From: Pycnopodia helianthoides
Lineage: Eukaryota; Echinodermata; Asteroidea; Forcipulatida; Asteriidae
Direction of reading: 5' to 3'
Assembly (NCBI GenBank): GCA_032158295.1
Contig: CM063256.1
Span: forward strand, 5,008,034-5,072,033
DNA: 64,000 nt
The position numbers were made by a program, and so were the translations under genes. Below, piece by piece: positions 48,705-60,600 of this stretch; the first letter of the stretch is position 1, and every line of letters starts with the position of its first letter. Below the pieces are notes generated by a model. The model did no database searches. It was not told the origin of the DNA and saw nothing but the letters and a program-made list of their open reading frames with translations.

Positions 48705-49828
48705 TAAAGGGCAGACAATAGGCCCAATATTTCCAACAACAGCCCGCACCACGTCAGCCCACATCCACAGGTAGATAGGGCTAAACATTGGGCCCAACAT
48801 CTCCAAACAACAGCCCGCACCACGTCAGCCCACACTAACAGGTAGGTAGAGCTAGACGTTGGCCCAAGCATCTCCAACAACAGCCCGCACCAGATCAACC
48901 CACACTCACAGGTAGGTAGAGCTAGACGTTGGGCCAAGCATCTCCAACAACAGCCCGCACCACATCAGCCCACACTCACAGGTAGGTAGAGCTAGACGTT
49001 GGGCCAAGCATCTCCAACAACAGCCCGCACCACATCAGCCCACACTCACAGGTAGGTAGGGCTAGACGTTGGGCCCAACATCTCCAAACAACAGCCCGCA
49101 CCACGTCAACCCACACTCACAGGTAGGTAGAGCTAGACGTTGGGCCAAACATCTCCAACAACAGCCCGCACCAGATCAACCCACACTCACAGGTAGGTAG
49201 AGCTAGACGTTGGGCCAAGCATCTCCAACAACAGCCCGCACCACGTCAGCCCACACTCACAGGTAGGTAGGGCTAGACATTGGGCCCAACATCTCCAAAC
49301 AACAGCCCGCACCAGATCAATCCACACTCACAGGTAGGGTAGAGCTAGACGTTGGGCCAAGCATCTCCAACAACAGCCCGCACCACGTCAGCCCACACTC
49401 ACAGGTAGGTAGGGCTAGACATTGGCCCCAACATCTCCAAACAACAGCCCGCACCACGTCAGCCCACACTCACAGGTAGGTAGAGCTAGACGTTGGGCCA
49501 AGCATCTCCAACAACAGCCCGCACAAGATCAACCCACACTCACAGGTAGGTAGGGCTAGACGGTGGGCCCAACATCTCCAACAACAGCCCGCACAAGATC
49601 AACCCACACTCACAGGTAGGTAGGGCTAGACGGTGGGCCCAACATCTCCAAACAACAGCCCGCACAAGATCAACCCACACTCACAGGTAGGTAGGGCTAG
49701 ACGGTGGGCCCAACATCTCCAACAACAGCCCGCACAAGATCAACCCACACTCACAGGTAGGTAGGGCTAGACGGTGGGCCCAACATCTCCAAACAACAGC
49801 CCGCACCACGTCAACCCACACTCACAGG
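48705..49828. repeat. 70-bp minisatellite, about 16 copies
   Basis: Each 70-71-base unit has CCAACAACAGCCCGCACCA, CACACTCACAGGTAGGTAG and GCTAGACGTTGGGCC. Two sub-types (CACGTCAGCC and AGATCAACC) alternate and then the second dominates on the right, which suggests repeated unequal exchange. Each unit carries CACAGGTAGGT, which resembles a splice donor. Confidence 0.95.
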
Positions 49829-51441
49829 ATCACACCAAAGGTGGTCAAGCCTTTTAAACCAACTTCTTCCTCCATATGTCTTGACAGATTGCTTTATCCA
49901 CTGTGGTCAGCAGTGACCCTTGGCCTGAAGGCCTTATTTATCATAACCCATTGTGTTCTTTTCAACCGACTTCTTCGCATCGCACCTTCCGTCTGCTCCT
50001 CTCTAAAACTTTGTGATCTGCTGCGTATACATAATGTATAGCCTTTATACATCGTATGAATTAACAAGGAAACAAGTTAATTATCTATTTACGAAGTTAT
50101 GGCCCATGGATACCCTTTCTAATGACCCCTTAACCCCCACATTACATTTTTGCAACACTTTATACTCAAGAATCGCGCCAATCCCGTTTGTAGTTTTAAA
50201 GGCAAGATTGATCCAAACAAGTATAGCAATTGCACAAGAGTATCAACATCTCACTACCTGGTCAAATTGTTAGACACCCTCCATAGAAATGCCAACCATC
50301 CAGGCAGTTATATTACAATGTTAGGACTAACACCACCTGAATCTGGGAAAATTCATGTATAAATGCATGCATAACTCACTTCCTCCCTGTTTTAATTCTT
50401 GTTTTACCTTAATGTCTAACATTCATGCATATGTTCTCGTTGTAGAATCGCCGGGGGAAATGTGTTCGTCCAATTTAACAGGACGTCAATGTCTATTGAG
50501 GCATCTCAAGGTGTAATTTGCAAGCTAATATGTTGGTCTTGCCTCACATTTGCTTAGTCTGCATTATTTGTGCTTTGTCCATGTTATATTTGTCTGTCCA
50601 TATAGGATAACCTTACACCTTAGTGTTGTCATTAATTTACTGCTTATTTTTGAATCACACTGTACTTAATAATTATATATCAAATCTCATTCTAATATTA
50701 TTACTTGTGTAATTTCTATATAATAATTGTGCATTATTGTAACGAACGACAGCACTGAAATAATTATTACTGAATAACACAACATTTGCACGCTTGTAAT
50801 AACAGACTTTAGCAGTGTGTGGATCACATCAACTCATTAACAAAATCGTATAGATTCATTATACCATAGGTAGTTTTCTGAGCGGTAGACATCAGCGTGT
50901 CTAGCTATGGTGAAATCAGCGACCGTAAAACACTTAATGGTGGAGTCCCACAAGGAACATACATTGGTCCTATTGCGTTTCCATAGTCAATGACGCATGC
51001 GCAGTCAAATACACACTCAAATTACACATGAAATTGAATGCATTTAGTTTCACGTTGTTCTTTGGATGTCGATTTCGCAAGGACCCCTCGAAACCAACTA
51101 CTCACTAATCAAGATGCACCACTCCAGCGTTAATGATTCTACTTACATAATAGCTATGATACCTCCTGAATGTTTAGGAGAGCACTCTTTTCATTGGCTG
51201 TTTATCCGACTGTCAATCACGAATTACCCCGCCCACTGACGATGACCCATCCAGCAACCAAAATCTTGATCAGTGTTAACTTGTCAAACTTTATAGGCCA
51301 TGTCAAATTACTTTGGATCGTAAAAACTTTCAATCATAAACAACAGTGCAGTAATAATATTTGTCATTAATAACGATACATTGTTTTTGTCAACTATGAC
51401 TACATAAGCATTATTGTACTGTACTGTGTTAGTCTACTTAA
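49829..51441. other. Spacer after the minisatellite, no gene seen
   Basis: AT-rich with a few short open frames and no domain or splice support. Confidence 0.4.
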
Positions 51442-51825
51442 AGGAACATTACATAATTGGTAAGATAAAACTAGTAAAATAAACTTTTGATCACAGATTT
51501 TCATAAAACTTACACTGTCTAATGATGATGGTAGTAGAAAACATCCCTTGAAATATTTCTGTCTGAAATGCCATATTTGATGAGAAATGAATAAACTAAT
51601 TTTCCGATTAGAGTTTATCGCTCAGTGAGCGTTTTATTCATTTGTTGAATCTATATGATTTCATGCAAATGTGTAATCGGTTTTTCACTATTTTCTCGTG
51701 ACCCATATGTCCGATCGATCTCAAACTTCTACAGGTTTGTCAGTTTATGTATATGGTGGATTACATAAAGTGCTTACACTGCCAGCAACTGTTTTGTTAG
51801 CAAAAACCAATTCTGTAATGTTCCT
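51442..51825 (+). mobile_element. TTAA-flanked element, family 1, copy 4
   Basis: It is 384 bp, in the orientation of copy 1, with TTAA at 51438-51441 and 51826-51829. It lies between the convergent annexins B and C. Confidence 0.92.
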
Positions 51826-52273
51826 TTAATCGAACGAAATGCGAACAAAATTAGCAAAAACTTACGGAGTTTCGATTGATGTTTTCTTGATTTCAAGGAG
51901 TTTCAAACATGAAAACACATCCTGGCGAAATATGATATCAATGGGTAGGGTTCTATCACCAAGTTGTGTCAAGCGAATAAACGTGTTCAATGTCACGGAC
52001 GCCTGCAAAATAGCGGTCCTTCTCTCGCTGTCAGCTGACATGATGTAAACACTACACCATCTTCAGTTGTAAGAATCCTTCAAACATTATTTTTGTTCAT
52101 GCATAATAATAATTTAAAGATATATACTATGAATAAACCTTTTTTATAAGTCCGTGAAAGGGAAAACGAGATGAGGCATATTAATTAATAATGGTTTATA
52201 TTGAATAGACCCAATAATTTTGAGTAAATATAATTCGGCTACGCAATGTTATGACTTGAATGCAGTGAACCTC

Positions 52274-52279
52274 TTTATT
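52274..52279 (-). other. Candidate polyadenylation signal of annexin C
   Basis: TTTATT on the plus strand is AATAAA on the minus strand, about 95 bases past the stop codon, the same distance as in annexin B. Confidence 0.5.
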
Positions 52280-52374
52280 CTATTTGTCCCCTTTCTTCTC
52301 ATTCTTTAGTGTTAAATAAAGCTACACCAGTACTGTGAAGTCACATCCGTGGGGAGCTTTCAACTCGACCCGAT

Positions 52375-55300
52375 CTAGCTACTCGGCTGCAAAATCCGCT
52401 GCAGAATGTCACGGTACGATTTGCTGGTATCATCTGCGACGAAGTCCTTCAAACTGCTGCCATGCTTCTTGAGGAACAACTCCTTAATGTTAGCCAGATC
52501 AAACTACGAGAAAGAGTCAGTATAAGATTGTCAACATTAAAGAAAAAACAAAACAAGCTTATCATTAAGAAAGAAAAACAAACAAGTCACTTAAAGGAAG
52601 AGAAATGTACAAGACGCCAAGGAAGGGCAAATTAGTCGATATGAGTCCCGAACCCGATAGCAACAGATAATTTGTGTTGTTCCTTCATTTTGCCTCAACG
52701 TGACCTACCTCTGATCGTGTGATGAGTGTACGCATCAGCATAGAGTCGTCTGTACCAAGTCCCTTCATAGAGGTATACAGACGATCAACAAAGACATGTG
52801 CCAGATTATCTTTAGCTGTTTCAACTGCAAACATGAATCAAGTAGGACAACATGTTTCAGGCAAAATATTTATTTCATTTGTTATTAAAATGGTTGAAGG
52901 AACACAATTCTACGATATAGAAATTATGTTAAAAGTCCAGAGTTGTTAGATTGAAAAATTTGTGTTAATGTAAATTCGCACCAATGATCTGCCCAGAATA
53001 AAAGGGCGTAGCTCTGTGGAAACAGCGAAAATGAAGCAATCTTAGATGAATCCATTTTTTAAAGATAAAATCATGCACAATTATCAACTGGAAATGATTC
53101 AATACCGATATTTTACCATAAAGAAGTATACTGCAAAAATAAGACACGTTGTGTTTATGTACACTTCATTTTGCAGTGTATTTATTTTTAAAGCAATCTT
53201 GGTACTCGGCTGTTGGAACTTGTAGTCGATTGATCTCGGTGCTTGGATATTATTTTGTACTCATACTCCATGGCTCAAGTACTACTCGTCTACCTATTTA
53301 CTCGGCCTACAACACTGTTAATTAGCCCGTAACTTCATAAACACATTGTCGTTATTTTACACACAAGGATTGTTTAGTTTGGGTATTGGCAACTATTCCG
53401 TGCTCGCGATCTTTCGTGACATTTTGGACCAATCAAAACACAATAATTGTCATTGCATGCCTATATTATATTCAATGAAGCCATAATAGGTTTGTTAATG
53501 TAAGAACATTGCCTGTCTGAGGAGACCAGCGCCCAATTGCATGGCTCTGCTTACCGTGGAATTCTGCGCTGATGTCCTGTAGGAGTATGTGCTTTACAGG
53601 ACACCGTCTGCGCACAATTCTAGGGTAAGCAGAACTATGAAATTGGGCCTAGTTTACTTCCTCGACTGTCTTCTTTGAAAATAACCTGTCACAGGCAAAC
53701 TCTTGGTGGCGCACTGTACTGCGAACCGTTTGAACAACATTACAATAAGTCCCCGTATTTCGAGAGGTCCAATCTAACCATGGATCCATGAATGCACCGG
53801 TAAAAAAAAACATGTGAAACTGTACAACTTCATGTCCGACCTAAGTTATGTCCTTCAAACAAAACAGGGAAAAGGAAATGTTAAAAATTGCAGTTACCGA
53901 TTCTCATCATAACAATAAGCAGTCACTTTAACAAAAAATGTCTTGAAAAATTGAGGATTAGAAAGAATAATAATACGAAAGGTGAATTTTCCCTTAACAC
54001 TATTTTACTTTCTGCAGATTATCAAGTTGATAACATTTTCATACATACCCAAAGTAATGTAGGCATTCTCAAGATCCCCAGTTCCTTCAGCGATGATAGC
54101 CCCTTCAATATTCGCTTTCTTTGTCAACTGTTGGAGTGAAGCAAAATTAATGAGCACTGTGTTGATTTTCACGATTAATTTTTAAGATGATTTCACTATT
54201 TGAAGTTATAATTTAATGGAAACTTATTCCAGGATCCGTAGCTTTATTAAATAATTACTCAATTATGTATTTACTTGATAACAGTTGGATTTAGATTCCG
54301 CACAATATCACTTGTACCCACAAAGGGAACACTTAAGTCGATGTTCAAAATGACTGATTCCGGAAAAGTGGTTAGTTGATAAGTAATGTAATCTTACCAA
54401 GTAAAGAAAAAGATATGCTCTGAAAAGGTAACAGTGGTCTTTCTTTATACAGAATATTTTTGAACATTCGTTGTAAATTGCAATTGTAAAAAAAAGAAAG
54501 ACTTTCCAATGGACAAATGTATAACTTACAACGGAATTGGAAAAAAGATTGTATGGGAATTGTATTTTACCTGATCGTACTTCTTGAAAGTTATGAGGTG
54601 GAGTTGAAGAAGTGAACGAGTGCCAAGAACTTCAATAAAAACTTTGTCATTTCGGGGGCCACCTTTACGTCCTTCGCCGGCCTTAACAAAAGAAAGAGCA
54701 AACATCTTGCATCCAATTACATAAATAATTATTATTATTTCGAGGGAACGAAATAGATTATTTCGAGGGAACGAAATAACATTTCGTGGGAACGAAATAA
54801 CATTCCGAGGGAACGAAATAGTATTTCGAGGGCACGAAATATATTTATTTCGTTCGAACGAAATAATTTAGCTGGTACGGAGTCCTTGATATGCCAAGAG
54901 AATTTCTGGAATATTAAAGCCATTATGTTAGTGTGTAATTTCCAAATTCTCTTACAACTACATCAGGTTTTACTTCAATGACTTTCTTAACTAAGCAAAG
55001 CAAATACTACAACGCCCGGCAGAATGTTTGACAGCCCTTTTGTTTCCAGGAATTCATCTTGTCTTTAACCCTATTAGATTGTTATACAGTTTTTTCTTTG
55101 TACGCTGAAAACTTAAGCCTTAAAATAATTTCATTATTAACCCTTTACTTCTCACTCTACCTGAGACTATAATAAAACTTAAATTCCATTATTAAGAAAA
55201 CAACCTGAACCCCCCGAAGAAAAAACAAACAATCAACAACAACAACAAAACATAGAAACATAGAACAAACTAAAATGCTGTTAGTTTTACGGTGATCTCG

Positions 55301-57562
55301 TAATGATGAAATTAAATGGCATATCAAGGCCTCCGTAGCCGCTTAATTATTTCGAGGGAACGAAATATTATTTCGAGGAAACGAAATATTATTTCGAGGA
55401 AACGAAATATTAATTCGAGGGAACGAAATAATATATTATTTCGTTCCCTCGAAATGTTATTTCGTTCCCTCGAAATAATATTTCGTTCCCACGAAATAAC
55501 TTATTTCGTTCCCTCGGAATGTTATTTCGTTCCCTCGAATTAACATTTCGAGGGAACGAAATGATTTCGAGGGAACGAAATGATTTCGAGGGAACGAATT
55601 AATATTTCGTGGTAACGAAATGATTTCGAGGGAACGAAATACTGTTTCGTGGGAACGAAATAATATTTCGAGGGAACGAAATAATATTGGATTTTTTTTA
55701 ACCTTTTAAAAAAAACCTCACAAAAGATATTTGATTAGTTGTTATAGTTTGCTTTATTGTCACATGTACACATAATTATACACAGTGACATATATTTCGG
55801 TTGTTCGTGTCTAAAACATGCTCTGAAACTGCTTGGAAAAAGTACTTTTAGTAGAATTTGGCAAGTAAGAAACTTACAGCGAACAATGCTTGGGCATCTT
55901 GTATGCCCTCTGGTTCCATATCACCTTTTGGTGACTCATTACGCTGTGCCTGTACAAGATAAAGAATATCAGCAGTGTAGAATAAACAACGCCACACCTC
56001 AGAAATATACCTTAATAATTCACAGTACAAGATATATACCTGGCAGCAATGGTACCAATGCTGTAAAATTTACGGGTACATGTACGGCCTATAACTGATG
56101 CAGTGTTAAGTTGTCTTATTACCTATGTTCTGATCGTACACCACAGCTTGTAAACTATACAATTGGAAGCAAACAGTTGTTATGTGAAAAGTCGTGATGG
56201 TAGCAAACTGACATGAGGTCGGCTCTAAGCCCGTTTTAGGCTGTTTGTGAATTACCGGCTGTGGGTGCACCACCACATTAATGCACATTGAAGCCCTTAT
56301 CAACAGCAGTCGAAACCGCCGATCCTGACTCTGCCTTAGCCTGGACCTTCATGTCTTACTTGCAACAAGTTGGAGCACACTACTAACCTTAACCAAAGTG
56401 GACAAAAGCGTCCTGAGGGGCTCTCCAATTTCAGTCTTAATATCAGTTTCCAGATCACGTTTGAACACTGATAAAGAACACAAAGTGAAACAAATTAAAT
56501 ACAACCGTCGATGAAGAGTTGCCCCTTATGGGATTCATATGGGGAATCATTAGGGTAGAGACGCATTTTCATTAAACATTTTTTTTTATTACTTAACATT
56601 TATTTAAAATTTGTAAACTCTTCTTTATGTTTTCAACCCTCCTTTCATACTCACTGTCCAAGTAAGTTTCCCTGATAACTTGAATTTCCTGATGAAACAG
56701 AAAGAAACAGAAAGACACCCAAAACATTAGAAATTTACTTTTAAACAGACATACATTAAAACTACCATGAAGACTCTAATGAATGTTTTCCAAGTGAAAA
56801 CAATTTATTTATCAAATTCTAAAATTGTCTGCAGATCTTATGCATCATATTAAAGTGTATTTGTTCGTAGAGCGCGGGTTAATAACCTGGTGTTGTCGGT
56901 CGTCGCGCTTTGTAATCTTGATGTTGGCAAAATTATTAACATTCTGGATTTTCTGTGACTGCGATTGTTCAAAAAGTACTTTAAATCGTAGCTTCCCTCA
57001 ATAAACAAACACATGTAAATAGCAATCTCAAGCGAAGCGCTTAAAAATAACCACCACGACCAAAGGGAATGGGGAGATAAGCCACATATATTGAGGCAAT
57101 AACAACTTGTATAAATTATTGATATCATGCCAATATTGGCCGATAAAACAAAATAGTGCACTCTGTGGTCAATGGTGTAATTATAATACATACCACGTTC
57201 AGATGTTTGGTACACAGCACGTCAATTAAGGCTTTCTCATCAGTTCCCATACCCTGTTGTATGAAAATAGTATCAAGACGTTCATACATATAGGAACCAG
57301 AAATTATTGCAAATATAAATCATTTGGAGAACTGTGAATCACTGTGTTTGTATTTTTCTGGTAACTCATTTCTGCTAAGCAAAATTTCGAGTGCCGAGCA
57401 ACCCTACCAAAAAGTGTTCACCTTCATTGCTTTGTCCAAGATAACAGCTTGGTACTCGATATTGCTGTACAGCATACCAATCACTACGTCTTTAAACTTT
57501 CCAGTAGACAGTTTGGCATTGACGTCATCAATCATTCCTGTACAAAAAACCAAAAAAAAATC

Positions 57563-57651
<89 letters not shown>

Positions 57652-60600
57652 AGACACACACACACGCAGAAAACATTAAAAAAAATCAATGGGTTATTAT
57701 CAATAACATAAAAATTAGGCGATTCGGTACGTTAAAAAGTAAATATCAACAAAAACCCATTGGGTTTAAAAAGATTATCGTAACAATGATAGAGTAGGAA
57801 TGTTTAACAATTTTAAAAATGTTTCGCTGTGCCTTTTTGTGAGACAAATGCGTATTATGTGAACTATTGTCATCTCATCTGTACTGTATACCAAAGTATA
57901 TTTGCACATTATGCCCTGCCTGTGGCTCTTGGTTCCTATTTGGGTTTTTTTCAACGGCCCAGATTCGGCTCCGAATCCGCTCTGAATCCGGCGCTGGCTT
58001 AGGCTTTAGGTTCTGCTGGAATCGGCTATGGCTTAGGCTCTAGGTTCTGTTGGAATCGGCTATGTCTTGGAATCCAACTTAGGCTCCGGGTTTGGTTTTT
58101 GGCCTCGGTCTGGACCCATTGCCGGCTCTTGTTTTTGCTCCGTCTCCCAAATCACGTTTCGCCCTATGCCCGGATCCAACACCGACCCCGGCTGCAGGTT
58201 GACGGGTGTGCTGACCGAGTTAAATGATTGGAAAATGAGTCAAAGCCCATCACGTGAATTGTTCGTGATTGGTTAAGAGTTGTGATCCTTGATTTTGTTT
58301 AGTAGGGGAGGGGAGGGGGAGGGGGAGGGGGAGGGGAGGGGGAGGGGGAGGGGTCTTAACCAACGACGCCCCCCCCCCCGTCGACAACAGTTGCAGCTAA
58401 ATAACCGTATAAGTCTGTTTTCTAGACGCTAAAACTTCAAACTCACCCGACCAGTAACTGCCTTGTAACCTTCACGGATATCCTGGCGTTGCTGGTTGCT
58501 ACGGCAAGGTAACATCTGGATCAGCACACTATCCAGATTAGTGTGACCTGTATATAAATCCAGGGTCAAAATGCTGAAAATGGGCCTTAAACAAGCAAGC
58601 AGCAACTAGAACAAAGTAATCTCAATTTAATATGCACCAAATACATTATTTTTGTTAACTCGAAATACCATTTCTGTCCCTCTCAATATTAATTCATTCA
58701 AAATATGTTGTTAATTTGAAATACTAGTTCGTACACCTAGAATTTACGTTTTACAAGATTTGTTACGGCGTAACATACCACACAAGGCTTTCTGCAGTGT
58801 TGAAACATCGGCTTGCATGTCGAATGGATCAATTGGCTTGATGGTTCCCTAAACACAAAGATCGAAACGAATAAAATTATGATTTTAACTTAACAAATTG
58901 CCTAAGGTAAACGGAGTCCAAAATGGGGACAGGTAAAACAAGTTAAAGGGTAAAAATAATAACAATACAAACATAAATATAATTATACATGTATAATATT
59001 TTGTTACCTCGAAATATCATTTCGTTCCCCGAAATATTATTTCCTCCTCAAAATGTTACTTTCAGTTCCCCTGGACTATTTATTTTTTATTTAAGTTTTC
59101 AAAATGTCGTAATCGTGTCATCCCCTGACTATTTTTTTAATAGTTTATGCGAATCAGTGTAGATTTTTTTTGTCTGAATAATGACAAATTGATTAATAAG
59201 TCCAAGTTGGCCTAAGTAATACGAGAAAGTAATGATTGGTGATTGTGATGATATTCCGTGTCCAAAAATAGACCCTTCCTGCGATCCGACAGAAGCCGTC
59301 AATTTAGACACGTCTGAGCAGACTTCTGTTGACATCAACGAGGGCGCTGTTTGAGTTGTTGATATCATATGCAATGGGTTCAGAGACTAATGCAATGAAG
59401 CAAAAAGAGTGTAAATGCGAAAGCGAATTGAGAGACAGGCAAAAATAGGCCAATACGGGTGTAATTTACAGAAATGTTTGTTGTTCTAAATTTAAAAGCC
59501 TAAATCTATCGTGAGCTATATTTCCAACTTCCAATAAAAAGGGTTACAATTTGGTGACTTTGAAGTCTTTAATCTCGTTTTTGCCGAAAAATACAAAAAA
59601 GGTGGCAAAGAGGGTCGTGAATATGTCCCAAATTAGATAGTTTTACAACGTGCCAACGAGTTCAAACCCAGCCGTAAATGGTTATCATCAGATTGGAAAA
59701 CGAATGGGGGTCAATACAAGGGAATAATAATCCTGTTTAAATTAGAATCTTGTAACCAAACCCTTCTTGTAACGAAGAGTCAACTTTTGCCCATCGCGAT
59801 TGGCCAATTGGGAACACGTGACCATATCAGTCTACATAAACGTAGCATGAACATCTGACGTTACACTTCGTGGCTCCTTGCGGATAAAGACAGGGGACCA
59901 GTCTAAGATAAACGCAGGATCTCACTTAGACTGTACGTTGGCCCAAACATATGACGTCACACATCCAATCCACGACTGAATGGGATGTGAGGTCAAGGTG
60001 CGTTTGTCAGGATCCCTCCAAACGCTCAAAGCCGGACTCTGGCGTTATTCACGAGCCTCGAAGTGTGACGTCAGATGTTCGGGATAGATCTCACTGTACA
60101 TTCATGTCGCAAGGTGGCGGCCTCCACAGAATCAATGCAATTTAATTTGTACACATTCTGAACGTGGTTAGGAGGATGACAGCGATGATATAGAAGGGGG
60201 ATTCTTGTCGGGGACCAAGACCAATACACTCGGTTTACGGTGACTGATGTCAATGGTATTATCAACGTAAAAATACATACAGCGGCTCACGGCTAGCATC
60301 ACTGTCATGACGATGCAGCGGCTCACGGCTAGCACCACTGTCATGACGATGCAGCGGCTCACGGCTTGCACCACTGTCATAACGATGCAGCGGCTCACGG
60401 CTAGCACCACTGTCATGACGATGCAGCGGCTCACGGCTAGCACCGCTGTCATGACGATGCAGCGGCTCACGGCTAGCACCACTGTCATGACGATGCAGCG
60501 GCTCACGGCTAGCACCGCTGTCATGACGATGCAGCGGCTCACGGCTAGCACCGCTGTCATGACGATGCAGCGGCTCACGGCTAGCACCGCTGTCATGACG

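Noticed and set aside
48704..48937. Minus-strand open frame with Cys/Trp-rich repeat
   Set aside because: It is the 70-bp minisatellite read in one frame.
57324..57797. Open frames with long Thr, Asn or Val runs
   Set aside because: Produced by the CAA microsatellite, overlapping a real minus-strand annexin C exon.
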